A stretch of 64,000 nt of DNA, from NCBI GenBank assembly GCA_029261855.1, contig JAJDAN010000078.1:42634-106633 (forward strand), read 5' to 3'. A program made the position numbers and the translations under genes. Shown here in pieces: positions 54,578 through 63,911 of this stretch. This DNA is from Deltaproteobacteria bacterium (lineage in GTDB: Bacteria > Myxococcota_A > UBA9160 > UBA4427). The notes beneath the pieces are model-generated. The model was given only the letters and a program-made list of their open reading frames with translations, did no database searches and was not told where the DNA came from. Positions within the stretch are counted from its first letter, which is position 1. Each line of letters starts with the position of its first letter.

Positions 54578-55318
54578 GTGAGTCGACCCAAGGTGGGAGA
54601 GATCCTCGTCCGGTCCGGACTGATCGACGAGATGCAGCTGCGTGCCGCTCTCGGCGACCAGCGGAACTGGGGCCAACCGCTCGGCGCCACGCTCGTGAAG
54701 ATGGGGATCATCGAGGAGCGCGATCTGGTCCGGGCCCTCGCCGAGCAGCTGAAGCTGCCCGTCGTGGAGCTGGAAGGCAAGCGGGTCCAGGCCGAAGTGC
54801 TCGACCTCGTGCCCGCGGACTTCGCCGAGAAGCACCTCTGCGTACCCCTCTTCGTCAGGCGGCAGGGTGGGGTCCAGGTCCTTCATGTGGGCATGGACGA
54901 CCCTTGCAACGTCGAGGTGCTCGACGATCTCGGGTTCCGCACCGGGATGAAGGTGCAGCCGGTCCTGGTGTCGCCCAGCGAGCTGTGCGAGGCGATCGAC
55001 CGCTTCTATACACGCGACGGCGAATCCTTCAGCGGTGGCAGATCACTGGAGCTCGGCGAGCCGGATTCCGGTGATGAGGACCAGCCGATCGTCCACGAGT
55101 CGTCCTTCCGCGACCTGACGATCCCCGGCGACCCGAAGACGCTCGAGCTCGACGAGGCGTCTGCAATCGAGACCTCACTGGAAGCTTCCGACGACGCCAC
55201 CAGTCGGACCATCCTACGGGCGCTGTGCCATCTGCTCATCGAGAACGGCGTGATCGATCGCGACGAGCTGAGCGATCTGGTGAAGCAGTTGCACGAGAGA
55301 GAAACAACCCACGCCTGA
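54578..55318 (+). CDS. MshEN/GspE N-terminal domain protein
   Basis: A 246-residue protein. Residues about 5-150 match the N-terminal domain of type II/IV secretion ATPases (KVGEILVRSGLIDEMQL, then GATLVKMGIIEERDLVRALAEQLKLPVVEL), two of whose repeated blocks form the MshEN c-di-GMP-binding fold. No ATPase domain follows; there is an acidic linker and a short helical end (ALCHLLIENGVIDRDELSDLV) resembling another such block. It may be a stand-alone c-di-GMP or secretion regulator. The start is GTG 54578; a short direct repeat CCCAGTGAGT lies just before it. Confidence 0.75.
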   Translation: MSRPKVGEILVRSGLIDEMQLRAALGDQRNWGQPLGATLVKMGIIEERDLVRALAEQLKLPVVELEGKRVQAEVLDLVPADFAEKHLCVPLFVRRQGGVQVLHVGMDDPCNVEVLDDLGFRTGMKVQPVLVSPSELCEAIDRFYTRDGESFSGGRSLELGEPDSGDEDQPIVHESSFRDLTIPGDPKTLELDEASAIETSLEASDDATSRTILRALCHLLIENGVIDRDELSDLVKQLHERETTHA

Positions 55319-55381
55319 CAGGGCGTTGGGTTCGACCGCCTCCAGCTTGACAGTGTGCTCCGCCAAGGCGAGAGTGCGCGC

Positions 55382-55690
55382 ATGCGTCTCGAATACCGCA
55401 TCGAGCTTTCCGAGGTCGGCGTTCCCCGTTTCTCCGTGGAAGCGCAGGAGGGCATTGCGAAGCTCTTCACCCTGGCGACCGTCGTCTTCAACGTCCTCGA
55501 GACCAAGAGCGAGGTCGAGATCGTATTCCACGGACTCAATCGGGAAGACCCGGATCGCAAGATCGAAGCGTTCCGGGAGATCATCGAGAGCGTGCCGAGC
55601 GAGCGGCCGTTGCTCTTCGAGTCTCGGGTGGCGGGCCAGATCGGGACTTCATCCAGCTACTTCAAGTGGGTGCGCCTCCACCACGGATAG
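55382..55690 (+). CDS. Small hypothetical protein
   Basis: A 102-residue soluble protein (MRLEYRIELSEVG...) of unknown family, probably alpha/beta, with no signal peptide. The ATG at 55382 is used, but GTG 55355 is an alternative. It follows the MshEN gene by 63 nt. Its last 29 nt overlap the convergent LPS-kinase gene. Confidence 0.55.
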   Translation: MRLEYRIELSEVGVPRFSVEAQEGIAKLFTLATVVFNVLETKSEVEIVFHGLNREDPDRKIEAFREIIESVPSERPLLFESRVAGQIGTSSSYFKWVRLHHG

Positions 55691-56492
55691 AGCGATCGCC
55701 GCGGTACAGGTGCCGGCGTGCGACGCTGCGTCGCATCAGCTCCTCGAATGCGGGCGCGGCGCCCTGGCTGAACGGCATTACGTCGGCATAGCGCTCGAAC
55801 GCGGTGCGCCGCGCCTCGCGGGTCGCGTCGGCATCGGGGATCGAGCCCGCGATCTGCGCCCAGTCGTCGAGCCGCCCGGCGTCGTCGCGGTGCGCTCTGA
55901 AGCGCACGGACTCGAGATCGATGAGTCGCGCTTCACAGGGCCGCGCAGCGGCCAGCCGCACGTGAACGTGTTGGGCGCGTAGGTCCCCGTGGACCGCGCC
56001 CGCGGCGTGCAGGGCAAGCAACAGGTCCGCCAGCAGTTCGAGGGTCGGGCCGCGCAGGTCGTCTCCTTCGGCGAGGAGCGCCGCCGCCGTCGGGTCCGCG
56101 CGAAGGTCTCGAGAGACCAGCAGCGAGCGCGCGGGTAGACCGAAGCGACGGCGTTCGACGGCGGCCAGGGGCAGGGCGGCGCCCACGCCGCTCTCGAGCA
56201 GGCGCCGGCCGGCGCCGAATGCGCGGCGTGCGGGTGCGCCGCGTACGACGTCCGCCAGGCGGCGTCGGATGCCGGACTTGCGAACCTCCTTGACGATCAC
56301 GTCGCGGTCTCCCGCCCGGCAGACCGTCACGAGGGATCGTTCGTCGTCCTTCAGGGTGACGTCGCCCCCGGATTCGTGAGCGACGAGGGCGGTGCGCAGG
56401 GCTTCTTCCGCGAGCTTCTCGTCGCGCTTCCCGCTCCAGTCGTCGGCGTCGAAGCGGAAGACCGCGCCGGGGCTGTCCCCCTCGCGAGTCAA
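55662..56492 (-). CDS. Lipopolysaccharide (Kdo/WaaP-type) kinase family protein
   Basis: A 276-residue kinase-fold protein. KEVRKSGIRRRLADVVRG near the N-terminus and HAAGAVHGDLRAQHVHV (HGDL catalytic loop) with LIDLESVRF (metal-binding Asp) match the Kdo/WaaP group that phosphorylates LPS core sugars. The likely start is TTG at 56492, overlapping the glycosyltransferase stop (TTGA). That neighbour supports a role in LPS core building. The exact sugar is unknown. Confidence 0.85.
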   Translation of the reverse strand: MTREGDSPGAVFRFDADDWSGKRDEKLAEEALRTALVAHESGGDVTLKDDERSLVTVCRAGDRDVIVKEVRKSGIRRRLADVVRGAPARRAFGAGRRLLESGVGAALPLAAVERRRFGLPARSLLVSRDLRADPTAAALLAEGDDLRGPTLELLADLLLALHAAGAVHGDLRAQHVHVRLAAARPCEARLIDLESVRFRAHRDDAGRLDDWAQIAGSIPDADATREARRTAFERYADVMPFSQGAAPAFEELMRRSVARRHLYRGDRSIRGGGAPT

Positions 56493-57571
56493 CGGCTGAG
56501 CTTCCGGTAGAGCACACGCAGCTGCTCGACGTGTCGCTGCCAGCTCGCCGCCTCCGCCAGCGCGCGCCCGCGGGCACCGAGGCGCTCGCGTTCGTTGCGG
56601 TCCCCGAGACGGTCGAGTGCCCGGGCGAAGGCGCCGACGTCTTCCGGGTCGTCGACGACGATGCCGGCGTCGCGTACGAGCTCGGCGCTCCCGTTCGTGC
56701 CGCTGGTCACCACCGGGATGCCGGACGCCGACGCCTCGAGGCAAACGTTGGCGAAGGCGTCGTAGCGTGTTGGCAGCAGCAGCCCATCGGCCTCGCGGTA
56801 GAGCCGGGCGAGGTCTGTGCGCGGGCCGAGAAACGACACGCGATCCGCGACGCCGAGCCGCGCCGCCTCGCGCTGCCACGCGGCGATCGCGTCGCGCCCC
56901 GCCACCTGGAGTCGGGCGTCCGGGTCGGCGCAAGCCGCGAGTGCGGCCAGTGCCGTGTCCAGTCCCTTGCGTCGCCAACCCGAGCCCGCGAAGAGCCAGA
57001 CCGGCGCACCGGAGGGGGGCTTCGCCGTGGCTTCGGCGGGACGAAAGTGCGTGCAGTCGACGCCGTTGTACAGCACGTGGAGTCTCTCGTCGGCGACCCC
57101 GAAGCGCTGGGCGATCTCGTCGCGGACCAGCCTCGATCCACACTGGATCGCCTGGCTGTCGTCGCCGAATACCCGGCGCTCCATCCGAAGCAGACCGACA
57201 TGCCGGGGAGACAGCCGTCGCAGCCGTCGGGAAAGAGGGGAGTGCACACGCTCGAGGTAGTCGGCGTGGCTGCCCCCGCCCGCGCGGTAGAGGTCCTGGC
57301 TGCGGGTGCGGCTGAAGGCGTGGACCACGTCGAACGCGCCCCGCGGAGCGGCCACGGCCGCGCCGCGCGAGAAGGCCAGCACGCGGATCGGCTGCCACGT
57401 GGTCGGCACCCACACCGGATGAAGGACGACCGACGCCGAGGGCTGGCTGCGCCGGGCGATCACATGCACCTCATCGCCGGCTTCGGCGAGACCGTGAGCC
57501 ACCTGCCAGGCGACGGCTTCCATCCCGCCGCCGGCGGGCTCGAAGCGCTCGATGACGAGAGCGATGCGCAT
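56489..57571 (-). CDS. Glycosyltransferase family 4 protein, LPS-core type
   Basis: A 360-residue GT-B glycosyltransferase. The N-terminus (MRIALVIERFEPAGGGMEAV) and the C-terminal nucleotide-sugar region (LLLPTRYDAFANVCLEAS, GIPVVTS, NGSAELV) fit the group containing WaaG. The ATG at 57571 is chosen over 57700, which crosses the opposite promoter. Its stop overlaps the kinase start, so the two act together in the LPS core. Sugar specificity is not readable. Confidence 0.88.
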   Translation of the reverse strand: MRIALVIERFEPAGGGMEAVAWQVAHGLAEAGDEVHVIARRSQPSASVVLHPVWVPTTWQPIRVLAFSRGAAVAAPRGAFDVVHAFSRTRSQDLYRAGGGSHADYLERVHSPLSRRLRRLSPRHVGLLRMERRVFGDDSQAIQCGSRLVRDEIAQRFGVADERLHVLYNGVDCTHFRPAEATAKPPSGAPVWLFAGSGWRRKGLDTALAALAACADPDARLQVAGRDAIAAWQREAARLGVADRVSFLGPRTDLARLYREADGLLLPTRYDAFANVCLEASASGIPVVTSGTNGSAELVRDAGIVVDDPEDVGAFARALDRLGDRNERERLGARGRALAEAASWQRHVEQLRVLYRKLSR

Positions 57572-57626
57572 GCGGGTTGCGCGCAGGGTAACCGAGTCGA
57601 ACGGGTCGCGACCCACCCCGCTAGGC

Positions 57627-57655
57627 TTGTGCCGCCTTGACCATCCTCTTATAGT
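57627..57655 (+). promoter_or_regulatory. Sigma-70-like promoter for the Gld-type ABC operon
   Basis: TTGTGC (57627-57632), 17 nt, then TATAGT (57650-57655). The -10 matches the consensus at five of six bases; the -35 is weak. The start would lie near 57662, giving a leader of about 40 nt before GTG 57701. Confidence 0.4.
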
Positions 57656-57700
57656 GGCGCGCGCCCCCCTCTCCCCCGCAAGAGAGCCGCGCGGATTCAA

Positions 57701-58483
57701 GTGCCTGCAATCTCGGTACAGGATCTCTCGAAGCGTTTCGGGAGCGTGCTCGCCGTCGACGGGATCAACTTCTCGGTCGAGCCCGGCGAGGTGGTCGGCT
57801 TCCTGGGCCCGAACGGGGCCGGCAAGACCACCACCATGCGCATGCTCACGGGCTATCTACCGCCCAGCAATGGCAGCGTGCAGATCGCGGGTCACGACAC
57901 CTTCAGCGACGGGCTGGCCGCGCGAAAGGCCATCGGATACCTGCCGGAGACCCCGCCGCTTCATCCCGAGATGAGCGTCTCCGGCTACCTGCGCTACGTC
58001 GCCGCCATCAAGGGCATGCCCCGGGCGGCGCGCAAGCCGGCGGTTTCGCGGGCGATCGCGCGCTGTGGGCTCGCGGACGTCGCGGGCCGCGTCATCTCCA
58101 CCTTGTCCAAGGGCTACCGCCAGCGCATCGGGCTGGCCCAGGCCATCGTCCACGACCCGCCGGTGCTGGTGCTCGACGAGCCCAGCGTCGGCCTCGACCC
58201 CATCCAGATCCGCGAGATCCGGGGTTTGATCGAGGAGCTCACGGCGCCCCTCGGCGCGCCTTCTAGCGCTCGCGAGAGCGGCGTCGACCGCCAGACCGTG
58301 ATCCTGTCGACGCACATCCTCTCCGAAGTGGAGGCGATCTGCGATCGCGTCATCCTGATCGACCGCGGTGTCGTGGCCTTGGACGAGAGTCTCGCGTCGT
58401 TGACCGCGGGCGGTCGCCGGCTGGAAGAGGTCTTCTCCCAGGTCATCGCGGGCGACCGACCGCCGGCGGGAGCCGCGTCGTGA
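57701..58483 (+). CDS. ABC-2 transporter ATPase, GldA-like
   Basis: A 260-residue ATPase: Walker A GPNGAGKTT, signature LSKGYRQRIGLAQAI and Walker B VLVLDEPSVGLD. It is the first gene of a four-gene unit that matches the Gld-type set (ATPase, permease, auxiliary membrane protein, DUF4340). GTG 57701 is the start; the stop overlaps the permease start. Substrate unknown. Confidence 0.9.
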   Translation: MPAISVQDLSKRFGSVLAVDGINFSVEPGEVVGFLGPNGAGKTTTMRMLTGYLPPSNGSVQIAGHDTFSDGLAARKAIGYLPETPPLHPEMSVSGYLRYVAAIKGMPRAARKPAVSRAIARCGLADVAGRVISTLSKGYRQRIGLAQAIVHDPPVLVLDEPSVGLDPIQIREIRGLIEELTAPLGAPSSARESGVDRQTVILSTHILSEVEAICDRVILIDRGVVALDESLASLTAGGRRLEEVFSQVIAGDRPPAGAAS

Positions 58484-59277
58484 AGGGTGTCCTCCCGGTG
58501 GCGACCCGCGAGCTGCAGTCCTTCTTCGTGTCACCCGTCGCCTACGTCGTGCTCACGCTGTGGTCGATCCTCGCGGGCAGCTTCTTCTTGTCGAGCCTGC
58601 TCGGCTTCCTGGCGAGCCAGGAACAGACCCGTCAGCTCGCGGCCGTGGGGCACGTTTCCCAGACCAACCTCAGCGACGGCCTGGTGCTCCCCTTCATCGG
58701 CGCGATGTGGATCGTGATGCTGTTTCTGCTTCCCGCTGTGACGATGGGATTGTTCGCGAGCGAGAAGTCGAACGGCACCGAGGAGTTGCTGCTCACCAGC
58801 CCGTTGACGGGTTGGGACATCGTGCTGGGCAAGTTCTGCGCGGGCGCGGCCTTCGCGGCGATCATGATCGCCATCGTGGCCTTCTTCCCAGCGCTGCTGT
58901 TCGCCTATGGGGACCCGGAAATCGGGAAGATCGCCTCGGGGCTGCTCGCGCTCTTCCTCGTGAGCCTCGCCTACGTCTCCGTGGGGGCGTTCGCATCCTC
59001 GCTGACGCGCAACCAGCTGATCGCCTTCATGATCACCCTCGTCACCCTGCTGGTGCTCGGCATGCTGATGCCCTTCATCGTCGATGCCGGCGCCCTGGGC
59101 GGGAGCGGCGAGCCAGGCGCCGTCGCCAGCGCCGCGCGCTGGGTCGCGACGGGTCACCACGCGGAACGTCTGCTGACGGGGTTGGTCGACACGTCCGACG
59201 TGGCGTATTTCGCGATCATCACGACGGCATTCCTCGTCCTGACGAAGACCGCCGTCGAATCGGTGCGGTGGCGCTAG
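58480..59277 (+). CDS. ABC-2 permease, GldF-like
   Basis: A 265-residue permease with about six membrane segments; VATRELQSFFVSPVAYVVLT is a typical entry and NGTEELLLTSPL a conserved cytoplasmic loop of this family. The GTG start overlaps the ATPase stop by 4 nt. In gliding Bacteroidetes GldFG are motility parts; in other bacteria the same set is widespread with no such role, so motility is not implied. Confidence 0.88.
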   Translation: MKGVLPVATRELQSFFVSPVAYVVLTLWSILAGSFFLSSLLGFLASQEQTRQLAAVGHVSQTNLSDGLVLPFIGAMWIVMLFLLPAVTMGLFASEKSNGTEELLLTSPLTGWDIVLGKFCAGAAFAAIMIAIVAFFPALLFAYGDPEIGKIASGLLALFLVSLAYVSVGAFASSLTRNQLIAFMITLVTLLVLGMLMPFIVDAGALGGSGEPGAVASAARWVATGHHAERLLTGLVDTSDVAYFAIITTAFLVLTKTAVESVRWR

Positions 59278-59280
59278 GCG

Positions 59281-60918
59281 ATGGTCGGACTCATCGCCGC
59301 GTTGGGAGGTGTGTTCTTCGCGTTCGGGCTGCTCAGCCTGCTGCTCGCGATCTTCCAGCCGCTGATGCCGCCCCTACTCGTGTGGGGAAATCTCGTGGCC
59401 GGTCTGCTGTTGCTCGTGGTCGCGGCCGTGCTGGGCTTCGACACACTGCGCGACCGCATGCGGTCCGGGGCGGGGCGACGCGCAGGGTCCCACGGCACGA
59501 ACGCGATCGTGAGCACGGCCCTGATCCTGGTATTCCTCGGTCTGCTCGCCTTCTTGTCGACCCGCTACAGCACGCGCTTCGACTGGACCGAGCAACGTGT
59601 GAACACCCTGTCGGACCAGAGCCTGTCCGTGCTCGAGGACCTTCGCGGTGAAGACGGTGCGGGTGACGAGGTCGAGCTCACCGCCTTCTTCCGCGAACAG
59701 GATTCTCCCGTCGTGCGCGACCTGCTCGAGCGCTACGCCTTCGCGAGTTCCGGCCTGAGCCTGCGCTTCATCGACCCCAATCAACGACCGGACCTGGTCG
59801 AGGCGCGGGACATCTCGGCGGACGAGCTGATGCGCGGCCTGCTGCTGGTCTCTCGCGGGGATGAGTCCGTCAAGGTCAGTCAGTTCAGTGAGTCGTCGAT
59901 CACCAACGCCCTCGTCAAGCTCACGAATCGGGCGAGTCGGATGGTCTACTTCCTCGACGGCCACAACGAGCGCAAGATCGGCTCCGCGACCGACCGACCG
60001 CCGGCCCCGGGCCAGCAGCCCGACGTCGAGTCCGCGGCCGGGCTGGCCGGCTTCTCGCGCGCCGCCGCCGCGGTTCGCAACGAGCAGCACCGGGTCGCTC
60101 CCTTGCTTCTCGCCACCCTCGACGAGGTCCCCGACGACGCCGACGCCGTCGTGATCGCGGGACCCACCCAGCCGCTCCTGGCCCCGGAACGCGAAGCACT
60201 CGAGCGCTACCTGAAGCGAGGTGGCGCGCTGATGGTGATGGTCGACCCACGCGCCCAGACCAACCTGTACGATGATCTACGGCGCTGGGGTGCGGACGTC
60301 GGCGACGACGTCGTCGTCGACCTGGTCATGTCGGTGAACCGCCAACCCACGGCGCCCGTTGCCGACCTCTATGCCGCGAACCCGGGCGCAGAGCCGCACC
60401 CGATCGGCGCCAAGCTTGCGCGGACCGTGTATTCGATGGCCCGCAGTGTCGGCGTGGTGGAAGGTGCGGACCTCGCTCCGCTCGTACTCACCAGCCCCAA
60501 CGCCTGGGCCGAGCGCAGCATCGAAGAGTGGATGAAGAGCGGTAGCGCGGCCGAAGACGAGCTGGATCTCGCGGGCCCGGTGCCGATCGCGGTCGTGGGC
60601 ACGCCTTCGCTCCTGGACGTCGCGGACGCTGCGACGCCGCGCATCATCGTCTTCGGCGACTCGAACTTCGCCACCAATGAGCTGATCGATGTGTTCTCGA
60701 ACCGCGATCTGTTCCTGAATTCCATCAACTGGCTGCTCGGCGACGTCGAACACATCGCCGTGCGTCCGAACGTCGCGCGCAACTCGACGGTGAGCCTGAC
60801 GGGTGGCCAGCTGGAGGTCCTGCAGTATTTGTCGCTGTTCGTGCTTCCGGAGGGCATCGCGCTCGTCGGTGTGGTCGCGTGGTGGGCGCGGCGGCGGGTG
60901 CCGGCGAGCACCACGTGA
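59281..60918 (+). CDS. GldG-like ABC transporter auxiliary protein
   Basis: A 545-residue protein: two N-terminal membrane segments (about 5-45), a third (about 70-92), a large periplasmic domain with RYSTRFDWTEQRVNTLSDQS, VYFLDGHNER and FGDSNFATNELI, and a C-terminal membrane helix (about 520-540). This is the GldG layout. It starts 3 nt after the permease and overlaps the DUF4340 gene. Confidence 0.85.
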   Translation: MVGLIAALGGVFFAFGLLSLLLAIFQPLMPPLLVWGNLVAGLLLLVVAAVLGFDTLRDRMRSGAGRRAGSHGTNAIVSTALILVFLGLLAFLSTRYSTRFDWTEQRVNTLSDQSLSVLEDLRGEDGAGDEVELTAFFREQDSPVVRDLLERYAFASSGLSLRFIDPNQRPDLVEARDISADELMRGLLLVSRGDESVKVSQFSESSITNALVKLTNRASRMVYFLDGHNERKIGSATDRPPAPGQQPDVESAAGLAGFSRAAAAVRNEQHRVAPLLLATLDEVPDDADAVVIAGPTQPLLAPEREALERYLKRGGALMVMVDPRAQTNLYDDLRRWGADVGDDVVVDLVMSVNRQPTAPVADLYAANPGAEPHPIGAKLARTVYSMARSVGVVEGADLAPLVLTSPNAWAERSIEEWMKSGSAAEDELDLAGPVPIAVVGTPSLLDVADAATPRIIVFGDSNFATNELIDVFSNRDLFLNSINWLLGDVEHIAVRPNVARNSTVSLTGGQLEVLQYLSLFVLPEGIALVGVVAWWARRRVPASTT

Positions 60919-62348
60919 GCTTCTGGAAGACGGGCCTGCTGGCGGTCGCGACCTGCGCGCTGGCCGCCTTCGTCTACTTCGTCGAGCTTCCGGGCGAGGA
61001 AGTGGCGGCGCGAGAGCGGGTCTTCCCCGATGTGTCGGCTGAATCCATCGAGTCGATCGCGCTGGTCGACGGCCTGGGCCGGCGGCTGCGTGCAACTCGT
61101 GGTTCCGAGGGTTGGCGGGTAGTCGAGCCCGTGTCGGCACCCGGCGACCCGGCGGTGCTCGACCGTATGGCGCGTAGCCTCGCCGATCTGGTCAGCGTCG
61201 GTCGCATCCAGGATCCGGCCGATGCCTCGGTCTATGGGCTGGCGGATGCGCCGACCCGGGTGGTCTTCGTGCAGGAGGGGCGCGAGCACGGGCTCTCGAT
61301 CGGCTCGCAGACGCCGCTCGGAGAGAACGTCTACGCGTCGGTTGCGCCCACGGAAGCATCGGGTGGTTCCGCCGCGGTCCAGATGATCCCGCAGACCGCG
61401 GCTCTCGCCTTCGACGTCGACCTGGACGCGCTGCGCGACCGGCGTCTTCTCGACTTCGCGCCCGCCGATGTCGTGCGACTGCAGCTCGCTGCGCGGGGCA
61501 GCGCGGGCGGAGACGAGCGGTCCAGCGGTTTCGAGGCGCTGCTCGAGCGCGGCGAGAACGGCTGGCAGATCGTCAGTCCGGGCCCGCTCGACGCGGACAC
61601 GGGGGCGGTCGAACGTCTGCTTTCCGATCTCGCTCTGCTGCGGGCGGAGGACTTCGTCGATGAACCCGACGCCGCAGCCCGTGCAGCCATCCAGGAACCG
61701 GGCTTCGTCGCCGTTCTGGAGACCCGGGTGGCGAGAGAGACAGGGGAGACGGCAGGAGAACCCCAGCGCTTCGATCTGGGCGTCCCGACCCCCGACGCGC
61801 CACACCTTCGCTTCGCTCGGGGGCGGGAGGGCCGCTTCTACCGGGTTCGCGGCACGCTGGTCGATCATCTCCCCAAGCGACTCTTTGCGCTGCGCGCCCG
61901 CGCGGTGACCCGCTTCGACCCGGCGAGCGCCAGCAGCCTGCAGCTCGACTACGCGTCGGGCGAGTCGTTTCGCGCCCCGCCCGAAGAAGAGCTGGTGGCC
62001 GCCCTCGCGAAGCTCGACGCCGTCGAGGTGGTGGCCGAGGCACTCGGCCCCGACGAGCAGGCGGCACTCGAACTCGAACCGGCGCGCCTGCGCATCCGGG
62101 TGCTCGCCGAAGACGACGAGCTGCTCGCGGATCTGCGGCTGGGGAGCGTCGACCCCGCGCGAGGAATCGTCGCGCGCGCGGGCGAATCCGAAACGATCTG
62201 GCGCGTCGACATCGGACTCGACACGCTGCTGCCATCGGCGTCTGGCAAGCTTTCCCCACGCGACGGATCCGATGCGCCGGGCGCACCCGACGAGCCCGAT
62301 TCGCCCGACTCACCCGACGAGCCCGACGATCCCAGGAGAGGCTCGTAG
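60915..62348 (+). CDS. DUF4340 domain protein of the ABC operon
   Basis: A 477-residue protein with an N-terminal membrane anchor (about 5-25) and a periplasmic body of repeated DUF4340 units (LRATRGSEGWRVVEP, VERLLSDLALLRAEDFVDEP). The last 25 residues are a DEPDSPDSPDEPDDP repeat, probably disordered. GTG 60915 overlaps the GldG-like stop. It is the usual fourth member of such operons. No biochemical role is known to me. Confidence 0.85.
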   Translation: MSFWKTGLLAVATCALAAFVYFVELPGEEVAARERVFPDVSAESIESIALVDGLGRRLRATRGSEGWRVVEPVSAPGDPAVLDRMARSLADLVSVGRIQDPADASVYGLADAPTRVVFVQEGREHGLSIGSQTPLGENVYASVAPTEASGGSAAVQMIPQTAALAFDVDLDALRDRRLLDFAPADVVRLQLAARGSAGGDERSSGFEALLERGENGWQIVSPGPLDADTGAVERLLSDLALLRAEDFVDEPDAAARAAIQEPGFVAVLETRVARETGETAGEPQRFDLGVPTPDAPHLRFARGREGRFYRVRGTLVDHLPKRLFALRARAVTRFDPASASSLQLDYASGESFRAPPEEELVAALAKLDAVEVVAEALGPDEQAALELEPARLRIRVLAEDDELLADLRLGSVDPARGIVARAGESETIWRVDIGLDTLLPSASGKLSPRDGSDAPGAPDEPDSPDSPDEPDDPRRGS

Positions 62349-62418
62349 GACTCGGGAGCGCCTCGAGTCGGGCAGTCGGGTTGTTCGTGCTCTCCCGCTC
62401 TGTCAGACTGCGCGCGGC

Positions 62419-63876
62419 ATGGCGAAGCGAAGCCGGCGACGGCGCTTCCAGGGGGGCCGGCGCGGCACGCGGCACGCGGCACGCGCCCTCGGCACGCTCC
62501 TGGCCTGCGCGGGGATCGCTGGTGCGGCCGAGGAGCCTTCGCCGGAACCGAAGCCGACACCCCCGGACACCGCCGAGATCCGTGCGCTGCCGGGCTATCA
62601 CGCCGAACGCGTCACGAGCCTCTCCTTCCCGGGTGAGGCCTACGTCATCGAGGCGGGGCCCGAGACCGGTCCACCCGTACTGCTGATCCACGGCATTGCT
62701 CGCGACGGCGCACACGACTGGGACGAAGTGATCCCGGTGCTGGCGAAGCATCGACGCGTCCTCGCCATGGATCTCCCCGGATTCGGTCGCTCGAGCAAGG
62801 ATCCGGCCCAGTATCGACCCATGAGCTACGCGAGCTTCATCGACGAGCTGATCGATCCGCGGATCGAAGGCGACTTCGACATCGTGTCCCATTCGATGGG
62901 TGTCTCGATCGCGCTCGAGGTCGCCGCGCGCCATCCAGACCGGGTGAAGCATCTGGTGGTGGCCGACGCCGCCGCCATCCTGCACGGGCACGCCCTGAGC
63001 GTCGGCCAGATCGAACGCGGCCAGGAGAAGCTCGGCGCCTTCGGCAAGCTGCTGAACCCGGTGCGCAATCTGTCCTACGACATGATGGGCAACGTGTCCG
63101 ACGGTCTCATTCACCGGGTCGCCCTGGGCATCAAGGGGGTCGCCGCCCGGACCGCCGCCGCCGCGCTGATGGCGCACGATTCCGGCGCCGCACTCGACGT
63201 CATCCGCGCACCCACACTCATCATCTGGGGGAAGCGTGACGAGGTCGTGTCGCCCCGAGGTCTGTGGATGCTGATGTACCGGATCCCGGGTGCGCGCTAC
63301 ATCGTCATCGACGGATCCGCCCACACACCCATGCGCGACACCCCCGCCGAGTTCAACGACGCCGTCGAGCGTTGGCTGGCAGGCGATCTCACCGTCGGCG
63401 AAGCGCTCGCGCCGGCGGAGGTCGCATCGACGCGAGACGGCGTGTGCAATCGCCACAAGGGCAGCATGGAATTCAGCGGCGCCTACCGGAAGGTCACCAT
63501 CGACCACTGCGGCGACGTCGTCCTGCGCGGCCTGCGAGCCCAGCAGATCGAGATCACGGGCTCGACGGTCGTCGGCGAGGACGTGATCGTGAGCGGAGGC
63601 GAAGTCGGGATCTCGCTGGTGAAGTCACGCCTGAAGCTGTCCGGCGCGACGATCACCGCCGACGTGCCCCTGCGCTTCACGGGCAGCGAAGTCGATTTTG
63701 CAGGCGTGACCTTCGTCGGGACCGAGACCGCGGTCGCCGCGGACGGGGACGCGAAGATCCTGTGCTCGCTGTGCCGCTTCGAGGTCGCCGAAGAAGTCGA
63801 GCGCTTCCATGGCTTCCACGAGATGAAGCGGGGGCGAAGCTTCGGCCCCGCCGAGCTTCAGGCGGCCCGTCCGTAG
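62419..63876 (+). CDS. Alpha/beta hydrolase fused to a beta-helix-like C-terminal domain
   Basis: A 485-residue exported protein: basic N-terminus and signal-like segment (about 20-37, ALGTLLACAGIAGAA), alpha/beta hydrolase (about 55-320) with LIHGIARDG oxyanion loop, nucleophile in SHSMGVS, acid in WGKRDEVV and His in DGSAHTPMRD. From about residue 330 a separate domain has short beta-strand repeats (VVLRGLRAQQIEITGSTVVG, ISLVKSRLKLSGATI, PLRFTGSEVDFAGVTF) like a right-handed beta-helix. Substrate unknown; esterase or lipase action outside the cytoplasm is likely. The ATG at 62419 has no clear ribosome site. Confidence 0.85.
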   Translation: MAKRSRRRRFQGGRRGTRHAARALGTLLACAGIAGAAEEPSPEPKPTPPDTAEIRALPGYHAERVTSLSFPGEAYVIEAGPETGPPVLLIHGIARDGAHDWDEVIPVLAKHRRVLAMDLPGFGRSSKDPAQYRPMSYASFIDELIDPRIEGDFDIVSHSMGVSIALEVAARHPDRVKHLVVADAAAILHGHALSVGQIERGQEKLGAFGKLLNPVRNLSYDMMGNVSDGLIHRVALGIKGVAARTAAAALMAHDSGAALDVIRAPTLIIWGKRDEVVSPRGLWMLMYRIPGARYIVIDGSAHTPMRDTPAEFNDAVERWLAGDLTVGEALAPAEVASTRDGVCNRHKGSMEFSGAYRKVTIDHCGDVVLRGLRAQQIEITGSTVVGEDVIVSGGEVGISLVKSRLKLSGATITADVPLRFTGSEVDFAGVTFVGTETAVAADGDAKILCSLCRFEVAEEVERFHGFHEMKRGRSFGPAELQAARP

Positions 63877-63911
63877 TCCTTCCGGCTCCCGGTCTGCGGG
63901 CTGTGTTGCCA

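Noticed and set aside
57635..57655. TTGACC at 57636 as a -35 element.
   Set aside because: It is only about 8 nt from the TATAGT -10, too close for a promoter; TTGTGC at 17 nt is preferred.
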